This document shows positions 1 to 9,437 of a stretch of 64,000 nucleotides of DNA, one piece after another; within the stretch, counting starts at the first letter, position 1; every line of letters starts with the position of its first letter. The translations under genes were made by a program, and so were the position numbers. A model generated the notes under the pieces. The model did not search any database. It worked only from the letters and a program-made list of their open reading frames with translations, and was not told the origin of the DNA. This DNA is from Megalobrama amblycephala (lineage: Eukaryota > Chordata > Actinopteri > Cypriniformes > Xenocyprididae): contig NC_063054.1 in assembly GCF_018812025.1 (NCBI RefSeq), positions 28,458,356 to 28,522,355 of the forward strand, read 5' to 3'.

Positions 1-1381
1 ACCTGATAATACCCACTCCTCAGGTCTAACACACTAAACCACTTGCTTCCGTTGAGACAGACCAGTGCATCTTCGATCCTCGGTACTGTGTATTGATCTG
101 GAACAGTGCGTCGATTTAGGGTCCTGAAGTCCACACACATCCTTATTTTACCTGTCTTTTTCCTCACCACCACTATAGGTGAGGCATACGGACTTCTTGA
201 TTCCGTGATGATCCCAGCATCTTTAAGCTGTGACAGATGTTGCCTCAATGCCTCTAGATCAGCAGGCGCCAGTCGGCGAGATCTCTCTCGAAAAGGTTTG
301 TCCTCTGTGGTTTTGATAGCGTGATGTGCACTTTTACAGCAACCAACATCAAACTCGTGGGTAGAGAAAACCTCATGTCGTTCCATCATTTTGCCCACCA
401 ATCTCTCCTTCCACTCCTCAGGGACTGGTGAATCTCCGAAATTAAAGGAAGATGGGGTCAATTTTCCTGCTGACTCAGTGTTAGGCTTTTGGCTTACAGA
501 AGACGAGGACACCACATCTACAGGAAACAGGTGAGCAATAGGCATTCCTCTGGTCAATGTAACTTCTTTTTTCGATACATTCCTGACCAGCACAGTGATT
601 TTCTTTGCCATTACAACAGTGGGTACCTGCAACTCTGGTCTGACCAAAAGCTCTCCTAAAAACCTTGCATCGTCGCCGGGTTCTTCAGGTGAGTCCACCA
701 GAATGGCTTGAGCACGTGGAATCCATTGAAACTTTGGCACACCTGTCACTCGAGCTACCCCTCCAGGGCGCACAGTAATAGGTTTACTTTGTGTGAACCA
801 CACAGTTCCTCTCTTGTGGTTGTCATCATCATCAGGTAGGCATTCTAACAGCTGTTCAAAAGCCCTTTTGAAAGCAGGATGAATGTGCATGCTACTGACG
901 AAATTCTCTCCTATTCTCTCTTTACAGCTCTTTAGTAGTCGTCTCACTGTCGGTGTGTTTGTGCCAACGAGTATGAACGCTTCACCTCTAACAACTGGGT
1001 CAGGACACACCAACACAAGGGCATCAATAATCTCAGTCACTCCAACGTCAGCTTCCAAAAACTCCAGCTTAAGTGACAAATAGCCATCATATGGGTAATC
1101 AGCAGGACTGAGGCCCCAAATCTGCAAGGCACTGATAGGTGTCAATGGCAGGTGTGTCAAGTATCTGTTGTAGAAGGATCTGTACAGCAAAGTCACTTGA
1201 GAACCAGTATCGAGTATGGCTTTAGCATAGATGCCTTCAATCTGTACTGGTACAGCAGAACTTGGCCCCACTAAGCCCTCAGGTATAGTCTCCTCCACTT
1301 TCTCGTCTGGTTTAATGCACTTGGTGGAACGTGTTTTCACCACAGGGAAGCCAGGCCGTTCCTTCACTGGTTCCCGCGGTA
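1..1381 (-). CDS. Ty3/gypsy-type pol: protease and start of reverse transcriptase (partial, runs off window)
   Basis: This is the polyprotein frame downstream of gag. It is read in the -1 frame relative to gag from the slip site at 1382-1388, and I traced it without a stop to position 1. The protease active site ILDTGSQVTL is encoded near 1190-1225. The N-terminal reverse transcriptase follows: SPYASPIVVVRKK near 155-195, MCVDFRTLNRRT near 110-145, and SVLDLRSGYYQV (first catalytic Asp) at the very edge. Order and motifs fit Ty3/gypsy elements. RNase H and integrase would lie off the window. The uninterrupted frame suggests a young copy. Confidence 0.88.
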
Positions 1382-2764
1382 GTTTCCCAACTTCTTTGTC
1401 AGTTTGATGAGGCGCTTGTTAACCCTCTTGAGATTTTCTTCACCATCACATTCCCTTTTGAAATGTCCATCCTCCCCACATCTATAGCAAAATATCCCTG
1501 GTCTATCTTCCTCAGTGCCAGCTCTTTGCAGGGTTTCACTCCTCCTGTGTCTAACCTTGGCAGGGATTTCAAATTGTGGACCTTGGGTATTTGGCGGGGA
1601 TGTTACTGTAGCAGCTTTAAGGCTAATCATTTCTGCTTTCATGACAGTAATGTCTCTTCTGAGTTTTTCCACTTCAGGATCAACTTTAGTTTCAGGAGTG
1701 GTCCTGGGGACAGGAGTAACAGTCAGTGACGCCACTGGGCTTTTGACATCATTCCTGCTCTGAAGCATGTCCTCTTCCTCTCGGACCTCTTTCAATAAGT
1801 CACTGAAGGTAGGTGGTTCACGCAGCTTATGTGTCATGCGAATGCGAAGGGCAATCATGTCTTGTGGCAAGGCACCTCTCACAATCTGCTCAATGCGAAG
1901 TCGATTCATTTCCAACAGCTGCACCCCTCCTTTCCTGAACACACAGTGTAACAGTTTATCTAGCCTCATCAAATAGGCGGACAGCTTCTCACCTTCACAT
2001 TGAAGTGTGTGTCGGAATCTAATAAGAAGATCAGATGGACTTTCAGTTGTTCCAAATGCTGTCTCGAGAGCTTGCATGTAGTCATATGAAGTAGCAGAAG
2101 GGTTCTGTGCTCGTAGAAACCTCACTATGTCAGCAGCTGGACCTTTAAGACTTTCCACTACCCTCTGTTTTTTCACATTGTCACTGCATTGCCATTCCTC
2201 CAATAAATGCATAGTTTGCTCTGCCCAAGCGTCATACTCTTCTTCCCCACTGGGGGTGGGCCTCACTCCAGAAAACATGCGGAGCTTCCTGTAGCTTTGA
2301 GTATCAGCAGGTGCAGTATTGCATTTGTCCACCAGGGAACTTATGGCATTTATCAGAGCAGTGTTCATGTCAAGAGGAGAAGGGTTAAGCAAGTCTTTAA
2401 CATCAGTAATAGTCTTTCCTTCATGCTTCAAAAAGGACAACAGCTTGGCTTCAAAACCTTCACCTTCCGCGAGAACAGGGAGCACATGAACAGGCCAAGG
2501 ACCAGCTTTTCCAGGGAGCCCAACACAATCAGGTATAGTCTGCTTAGTAAGATCAGTGGATGTCTGAATCAGCACAAACTGGGTTTTGGAAGCTACATCT
2601 AGACAGCGATCCACTATTTTAGCAATTCCAAAAGCTTTAACAAGACTCAAAGCTTGAAGCAGAATATCATCTGTGACATTGGCATCAAAACCACTTAACA
2701 CTACTGCATTCTCACGAGCTATTTGCTTCCTTTTACACCAAGCTTCAATTTCATCAACATCCAT
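1364..2764 (-). CDS. Gag polyprotein of the LTR retrotransposon, PNMA-like
   Basis: The protein has 466 residues. The N-terminus (IEAWCKRKQI, then a short alpha/beta block) resembles PNMA-family proteins, which derive from Ty3/gypsy gag. A capsid-like helical region follows at about residues 165-335 (YDAWAEQTMHLLEEW, then KQRVVESLKGPAADIVRFLR). A CCHC zinc knuckle CYRCGEDGHFKREC lies near residue 430. The ATG at 2762-2764 is 55 nt downstream of the primer-binding site, as expected for a first ORF. The stop TGA at 1364-1366 lies just after the slip site. It is not a host PNMA gene, because it is linked to pol, a primer-binding site and an LTR. Confidence 0.9.
   Translation of the reverse strand: MDVDEIEAWCKRKQIARENAVVLSGFDANVTDDILLQALSLVKAFGIAKIVDRCLDVASKTQFVLIQTSTDLTKQTIPDCVGLPGKAGPWPVHVLPVLAEGEGFEAKLLSFLKHEGKTITDVKDLLNPSPLDMNTALINAISSLVDKCNTAPADTQSYRKLRMFSGVRPTPSGEEEYDAWAEQTMHLLEEWQCSDNVKKQRVVESLKGPAADIVRFLRAQNPSATSYDYMQALETAFGTTESPSDLLIRFRHTLQCEGEKLSAYLMRLDKLLHCVFRKGGVQLLEMNRLRIEQIVRGALPQDMIALRIRMTHKLREPPTFSDLLKEVREEEDMLQSRNDVKSPVASLTVTPVPRTTPETKVDPEVEKLRRDITVMKAEMISLKAATVTSPPNTQGPQFEIPAKVRHRRSETLQRAGTEEDRPGIFCYRCGEDGHFKRECDGEENLKRVNKRLIKLTKKLGNYRGNQ
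1382..1388 (-). other. -1 ribosomal frameshift heptamer GGGAAAC
   Basis: On the minus strand the gag codons TTG GGA AAC contain G GGA AAC in the phase required for simultaneous -1 slippage (X XXY YYZ). It lies 15 nt before the gag stop codon. Slipping back one base enters exactly the open pol frame. No downstream pseudoknot was modelled. Confidence 0.75.
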
Positions 2765-2819
2765 TTTGTGTGCTTAGACTAGATAAGTGAGAACTGAGGG
2801 ATATTACAAATCTATTAGT

Positions 2820-2837
2820 ATCCCGGACGAGCCCCCA
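2820..2837 (-). other. Primer-binding site matching tRNA-Pro
   Basis: The minus strand reads TGGGGGCTCGTCCGGGAT, the 18-nt tRNA-Pro complement known from gammaretroviral primer-binding sites. It lies 4 nt from the LTR edge and upstream of gag, so it fixes the 5' side of the element. Confidence 0.9.
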
Positions 2838-2841
2838 AAAA

Positions 2842-4161
2842 TGTAACCCTTTTCACCATATGCTCGTGATGAGGCATGTACGTTATACAGCAACGTATAA
2901 AGTATGGAACCCTCTTAACCCTAATGCTTGGTAAAATGGTGAAAGAGACATTCCATTGTATAATAACCCTGTCTAAGAATACTATAATTTTCACTATATC
3001 TTTGCTCATCAATGGGTACCTGAAAGAATATTACTTGGTTTTAAAATATAGAATATTACCACAGAAAACACTGAGCTACACAAATACAATGGCTGGTGAA
3101 AGAATAAACAACAAGATCGCCATAGCTCAATTTCCTCCTTTTGTATTATACAAAACTCACATAACAGTTGAACAGCAAAAAGCAAATATGAAAATAAAAT
3201 CCAAATTAGAAAAAAACCCCAAAGTCATAAGTCTGTGATAACCTGAGTGCACTCTTATTTTTCAGTTCTTTTAGCAGGCCTGCATTAAGTTAGTTTGTTG
3301 GCGCGCTTAATGTTGGAGCTCATAAAATGAAGAAAGCAACAATACCTCCTGGTGTAGAGTGAAGAAAAAAAACACGGATCCTACCGCGATTGTAACTCTC
3401 TCTCTCTCCTCAGGCGAACTCCGTTTGCAAGCGGCACAGCAAGGGTTAATCAGCGTCGTCCGTCCAGCATCGACAGCCAACCGGTCCCCAATGAAGAAAA
3501 CATCTGCGTCAGCCAGCGAATCTCGTCCCGATATTGTCTTCCCTCGTCCAGCATGCAAACGATGTGTATGCGGTCACTCCCGCGACCGTCTGAAAAAAAT
3601 GTTACTGCAAAACCACGAGCTAATTTAGTCAGAGAGGCTAACAGGCATAAGCTCGCATCACAGTCCAAAACCACACAACTCCGGTGGCATTTCACTTTCC
3701 CTCAGTCACAAACTCCCACGCAGAAAGCGCGGTTTCTGACAAAACAATTATAGTCCAACTTAAAGCGTTAAACCCACATTAATAGCAGACTAGCCCTCGT
3801 GCTCACTCTCGTGCGTTCTCGTCGTTCTTTTTTTTTTCCTTTTTTTTTTTCCCGTTTTCGTTCTCGCCTCTCGCAGGATTTCACATAGTTCAACAAGATA
3901 CTTCATTAAATCCCTAAATCTCTAACATTAACAGACTGATTAATGAGCTTCTCTTATGTAATGAACCATCCTTAAACATTTTTAAAGAGAACACAAAACG
4001 TAACTGTTAAATTACCAGGCACATCTGAACAGCACAAAAATAATTAAATGATAAATCTTCTTGCATATGCATTAAACACTTTATCAAACAAAATACAATA
4101 ACCCATATATTTCAGAAATAAACAAAATAACAAAAAGACTGATATTGATCAGGTCATTACA
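2842..4161 (-). repeat. 5' LTR of the Ty3/gypsy element (outer edge inferred)
   Basis: The inner edge is set by the primer-binding site. In plus-strand order the block starts TGTAACCC at 2842 and ends ATTACA at 4161, giving a TGTAA/TTACA terminal inverted repeat. A pyrimidine-rich tract lies at 3826-3853 and a CpG-containing, more GC-rich part at 3300-3760. The outer boundary rests only on the 5-bp inverted repeat, since the partner LTR is outside the window. Confidence 0.5.
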
Positions 4162-4522
4162 CGTACCACAGAGTTATTCTGTAATTCTAGTAATAGTAAT
4201 TCTGTTTGAATTAAGTAGGCTAAATGATCTTAATAATCATCTTGATTTAAGAATTTTTAGATATTTGGACTGGAAAAAAGACAAAAATACTAAGAAAGAA
4301 AGTATTTTTTGCAGTGTAACAATGTACTTCAGAAAGACAGTTTACAATATAAAAGAAACAAACTGATTTGTCATTTTTTACCTTATCTCTGGAAAGAACC
4401 ATGAAGAGATCGTGAACTCGTTTTTCAGGGTCTGAGATTGTTTCCTTGTTAAATGATCCACCAACAAAATCTTAATATAGGTCACATGCAAAACAAGTTT
4501 TATTGTCTCTAAATATTTCCTT
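4162..4522. other. Unassigned AT-rich flank
   Basis: I see no coding signal, RNA gene or repeat end that I recognise in this stretch. Confidence 0.5.
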
Positions 4523-4668
4523 GTTCCCTTTCAGTCGGTCACGTTCGACGTACGTCAGTAGTGACCGACGAATTCGGATCTCTAGCGATATCCCCAATTC
4601 GTCGGTATACTGACGTACGTCTCCGTTCCCTCCTTCAGGGAACGAGGATTACATACGTAACCGAGACG
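4523..4668 (+). mobile_element. Miniature element with both DIRS termini
   Basis: It starts TTCCCTTTCAGTCGGTCACG and ends in GTAACCGAGAC preceded by a TCCGTTCCCTCCTTCAGGGA block. These are the two outer ends of the DIRS element at 24438-31180, in correct relative orientation, with only about 50-80 bp between them. An internal DGTACGTC-rich inverted repeat is visible. I read it as a deletion derivative or terminal remnant of a related DIRS family. Confidence 0.65.
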
Positions 4669-5169
4669 TGTTCTAGTGTGAAGTGAACAGAAGAGGGCAG
4701 CATTTCAACAGAAACAGGGTAAAGTCTTGTATCCCTTAGGGAAAAAAAAAAATCATATTTTATATAAATAAAAAATCTTGTATTATGGATGCAGAGTATT
4801 TTCAGGTCTTGTGTCTGAAATTCAATGAGAGCAAACAGCAAAACAGTGCCATATTTGAACTGCTAAGAAATAATATATTTAATATAAATCAACTTTCTTT
4901 TATAAATTTGTATACAACATAGAATGGACCATTTTTATGGATAGAGTATAAAATCTATTATCATCACTGCATAATTGTATACATTTAACAATATGTCTTA
5001 TGTCCCACTAGGGACAAAAAGGAGTCTGCTAAACAATATCTGTAAAAAGGAGCATTTTGAGAGTGGTGTCAGATTCATAAAATTCCCTTTCGCTCAGTGA
5101 ACAACATAATATCTTTATATGCTGGAACTGGCAATGAGACACACATAAACATAGACCTATAATCATAAA
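4669..5169. other. Unassigned AT-rich intergenic DNA
   Basis: Only short unrelated open frames occur here, and nothing is supportable as a gene. Confidence 0.5.
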
Positions 5170-5490
5170 ATTTTAAAGGCACAATATGTAATTTTCTGCT
5201 GCTAGAGGTCGCTTATTCAAAACAAAGGCACACAAAAAGTATTCTTGTCGCTTTATAATATTAAGGTAGAACCACCAAACTCACATGAACTGTTTTGCTT
5301 AGTACCTTTATGGATCTTGAGAGAGGAAGTACCATTGCTGTGAATGCAGGCCTCACTGAGCCATCAGATTTAATCAAAATATCTTAATTTGTGTTCCGAA
5401 GATGAACGAAGGTCTTATGGGGGTAGAACGACATGAGGGTGAGTAATAAATTACATTATTTTCATTTTTGGGTGAACTAACCCTTTAATG
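5170..5490. repeat. Interspersed teleost-type repeat (one or two elements)
   Basis: The block opens with TTTAAAGGCACAATATGTAA and closes with a GGGTGAACTAACCCTTTAA end. The part from 5390 (GTTCCGAAGATGAACGAAGG, ACGACATGAGGGTGAGTAAT) is of a kind I recall as very common in cyprinid genomes. The family was not determined. Confidence 0.55.
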
Positions 5491-5925
5491 TCAGGACAAT
5501 GTTGTGAAACGTTAATTTTACTTTGCTTGGTAAAAAGCAATTTTTACGCTGATCATGCAATGCAACTAAGGTTAGCCTACTCAGTAAACTCTATTAAATT
5601 ATTTTACCATCACTTTCTTCTTCCTTCTAACTCTGTCTGCACCTCTTGTAGAAGTAGAAGAGTTAGCATGACAAGGTGTTGACTGCTTTAATTATCAGAC
5701 TCCAAAAGTCATGCAATAGAATTGTGGTTCCCCAGTAGAATGCTCTTTGACTGAAGAACTTGTAGCCCAGCTTCAAACCGTTAGTCAGCCAATCTCACAA
5801 CTATGGAAGTGACATAGTTTTGATTGTCATGATCTTCATATGTAACAGGAACATTACAATTAATCATGGCCATGTCATTTTATGTAGATTTTATTCCCAA
5901 AGGATTCAGAAAAAAACAACTTTAA
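5491..5925. other. Unassigned intergenic DNA
   Basis: No gene or recognisable repeat boundary was seen. Confidence 0.45.
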
Positions 5926-7253
5926 ATTAAAGCTGCAAGCAGCGTTGAGAGGGCCCTCGCACCCGGGCTCACCGCCACCCGTTGGCCTCAGGAAAACAGT
6001 GAACAGTGGGCGTCATGCATTTAAGTGAGTGAATACAGGAGAATTATGCCAAAGTCATTTCGAAATGCCACACTTCCTGCGGCCAACAGGTGGCGCTTTT
6101 ACCTTGTTTACCTGAATTTTGCCATGTTGATGTCTTCAGGCCAGGACTATCATTGAACACGTGAAGTTTGAAGCAGATCGGACATTGTATGCCTGAGTTA
6201 CAATAACTTCCTGTTTCGTGGCGTTAATTGCATACATTAGCACTCAGCCATGTGTTGCATGATTTAACGTGTCTCTAGCATGTTTGGTACTTCGTGGCAT
6301 AATAATATGTGAATCTGGTAGTGAATTAAATCGTGAAGCATGCCATTTCCTGTTGTCAGCAGGTGGCGCTATGACTAACTGAATATTGTGATATAGACGT
6401 CTTTAGGCTAGGACTCTTATCACACATGTGAAGTTTGGAGCAGATCGGACATAGTATGCCTGAGTTACAACAGTTTCCTCTTTCATGGCGAAACATCAGA
6501 CTTTGTCAGGCCGCCACAGACACGCCCTTCAGCGAAAACTCAAGATCTTTGATATTTATTATCGCTAAGGTCTTAAGATTAGACTGACAACATATGATGT
6601 TGATCTGGTTAAATCTCCATGAGGAGTTAATCACAGTGTAAAACATGTAATTTCCTGTTGCCCCCAGGTGGCGCTATGACTGTAACTGAATATTGTTATG
6701 AAGATGTCTTCAGGTCAGGACTCTAATAAAGCATGTGAAGTTTGGGGCAGATCCGACATTGTTTGTCTGAGTTACAACAACTTCCTTTTTCATGGCGAAA
6801 ACATCAAACTTTGTCAGGCTGCCACGGACACGCCCTTCAGCGAAAACTCTAGATCTTCGCAATTTAACGTCACAAAGGCCTTTAGATTAGACTGACCAAA
6901 ATGATATTGATCTGATTAAATCTCTAGGAGGAGTTCGTTAAAGTACAACGTCTGGAAAATGCAAAAAACGGTGAATTAATTCAAAATATCTGACTTCCTG
7001 TTTGGTTTCGGATTTCGCTCCAAGAGAATTTTTTGTAGGTACTGGGCTGATAAATGTGTGTACCGAATTTCAAACCCCTAGTGTTATGTAGCGAGCGGGG
7101 CTGTACGTTAGATGGCGCTATAGAGCCATTTTGCCACGCCCAATTCCGAAACCCATAACAGACGTAAATTTTCACCACTTCTGACGCGTGTGCAAAGTTT
7201 CGTGAGTTTTCGAGCACGTTTAGGCCCTCTAAAATGCGATTCACTTTGGAGAA

Positions 7254-7290
<37 letters not shown>

Positions 7291-7335
7291 CGGAGCAATT
7301 CCAATAGGGTCCTCACACCATCGGTGCTCGGGCCC
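5926..7335. mobile_element. Interspersed element of about 1.4 kb with internal triplicated segment
   Basis: Its ends are AGCTGCAAGCAGCGTTGAGA near 5932 and GGTGCTCGGGCCCTA near 7335, both with GGGCCCT blocks. An ATTAA flank on each side may be a target duplication. Inside, a segment beginning AGGTGGCGCT recurs at 6088, 6361 and 6666, followed each time by a diverged copy of the same text (GTGAAGTTTGGAGCAGATCG). An (AAT)n run lies at 7255-7289. No coding frame is preserved, and the family is unknown to me. Confidence 0.6.
7255..7289. repeat. (AAT)n microsatellite
   Basis: About eleven AAT units lie near the end of the surrounding interspersed element. Confidence 0.9.
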
Positions 7336-9227
7336 TAATTAATAAAACTTATACAGCAACTGTAACAGATGTCTTTGAATCTTTTAATTCTGACAAAAAA
7401 AACAACAAGAAGATTTAATAATACAGGGCTTAATTGTGCATGGACAACAGGATACAAATGAATACCATGCTGGATGATTGTTTTGAAAGAATTACAGTTC
7501 TAAATGAAATTTCACGAGTCATATCGCCTCGACATTGTAGGGATGGTAAGATTGGTACAGGTTGTCTCTGCAACTTCATCGTATTGGCCTCAAAAATCCG
7601 AAACAAATCTACATTTATATGCAGCTTAAAAACAAAACATAAATGAAACATAAGGTCTCTAATGTATGCATGTCATACATACATTATTAATATTGTCGAG
7701 ATTAAATTTGTTCCATACATAGATGCGCTCTTTTGCTCCAGTTTCAGAAAAGATTATTTTTTCACAAGACAGAGTCATAAATAAATGCCAAAGCTATGCT
7801 TTCTCACTTAGCTTTAAAACTAAACAAAAAAAACAAAAAACAAAAAACAAACATGAAACTCTGATACTCTCATCACTACTACTAACGCACTGCAGCCTCT
7901 TCATGTGGTTTCGCTTCTCTGCATTGGTCATTGAGTAAGTTCTTCTTCGCAGAGTTTAAAAGGTTATGGCACAATAAATCACTCTTTTCATCACTACCGC
8001 CACAGGAAAAACTGCACATTGCACCCAGTTTCAGAAAATTGTTTGGTGCAGTATGATTTCAAATTTAGCTTGTTGACACAGGGATTTTATTTCATACTGA
8101 CTGATGTCTGAAGTCCACTGTAGAAAACTCTTTGCAGCATTTTTGTGACCATGTTCATGAAGAAATTAGGAGATATTTTTGTTTAATAGCATTATGATTT
8201 TTTTTAAAGTAATGTGCATGTGCATACAAAAACAGACTGTTTGCATATCATCATCAGAGATGTTGTGCAGTGGACTATGCACATGCTTGGGACATTTATG
8301 AACTGTTAGCTTGATAACACCAAAGACTAAAGGCAAAGTCTTCACATCCAGAAAACTTGTTAATTCTTGGATCATTTTGCTTTAATCAAAATATATTCAA
8401 ATATTCTATGCTTATTGTTATTGTATAAAGATCTAATCCCAAAGTAGGTCATGCAAATATACATGCATTTTTTAAAGGTTCATAAACTTTCTAGCACAAC
8501 TGTAAAAAAATTCTGTTCTATAAAAATGTAACCTTATAGCTTTTAGCCTAACAAAGCTTTTAGGCTAACTTGTTTTAGTGGTTAAACATTAAGGTTTATG
8601 TATGCAACAGACTAGAGAGAGTTTTGGTTTAGGGAAACACATACATTACAGAAAATGAAAGAGATGCAAAGTCCTCACTAATACTTATAATATGTAATAT
8701 GTGTTCAGGTGCGGTTGACCAAGCTCAAAGAACTGTGAAAATTAATAAGAAACTGTAGCTTAACCTTCATACTGAGATGGCTTAAAATAAATCAGGTATT
8801 TGGAAACTTTATTTATTTCATCATTACTGTCAAATGCAATGAAAATTTATAAAATACAAGACAACAATGCCATGATTAGCAACTACAAAATAAATGTAAA
8901 ATAAAGAGGCATTTCATTTCTGGTGTAGCTGTAACAATATAAATTGTATTATTATTATTATTTTTAATAATCCAGACAGTGTAGAACAGCATGATATATG
9001 TATTGACAGTATGACACCAACTGGACAACAAAGTTGATGATTTAAAATGGCAAATTATACATTGATACATCAAAAATACACCAGAAAACGCAAATAAAGC
9101 TATTAGATCTATATTATTGATATACATTTTCTGTTATAAATGAAAGTGCATCCAATCATGCAAATCACAGCATTATAATAAAATGTATCCTTAATTAGAC
9201 ATTAGATCTGTAGATTGTAAGCCATTT
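7336..9227. other. Intergenic or distal 3' UTR DNA without a gene
   Basis: AT-rich sequence with many stops in all frames. It may hold distal alternative 3' ends of the receptor gene, because AATAAA on the minus strand recurs near 8808-8817. Confidence 0.5.
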
Positions 9228-9233
9228 TTATTA
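9228..9233 (-). promoter_or_regulatory. Candidate poly(A) signal of the adhesion GPCR gene
   Basis: AATAAA on the minus strand lies about 116 nt downstream of the receptor stop codon. It is the first hexamer met after the stop. Position alone supports it. Confidence 0.5.
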
Positions 9234-9348
9234 ATACTTCAGAACATAGAAACACCAGAAATCAGTAGCAAATAGTGCAGTTTACATCATTTTTAAAAAG
9301 GCTGTTTAATATTTAGTAAAGTAGACTAATACTTAATGAAGTAGCTGA

Positions 9349-9437
9349 TTATGGATTCACATAAGTATCAGAGCCACTGGACATATTTGAAGATGTTGCT
9401 GCTGACATAGCACTGGCTTCAGATACGTTGTACACAT
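9349..9437 (-). CDS. Terminal coding exon: cytoplasmic tail and stop
   Basis: It encodes [17 protein letters not shown] and a Ser-rich end DTYVNP, with TAA at 9349-9351. The acceptor is TTTGCAG. Tails of this YNVSEA...SS kind are known from ADGRF receptors. Confidence 0.85.

Noticed and set aside
3359..3753. Open frames in the GC-rich part near 3.3-3.7 kb
   Set aside because: They lie within the inferred LTR, overlap on both strands and show no domain.
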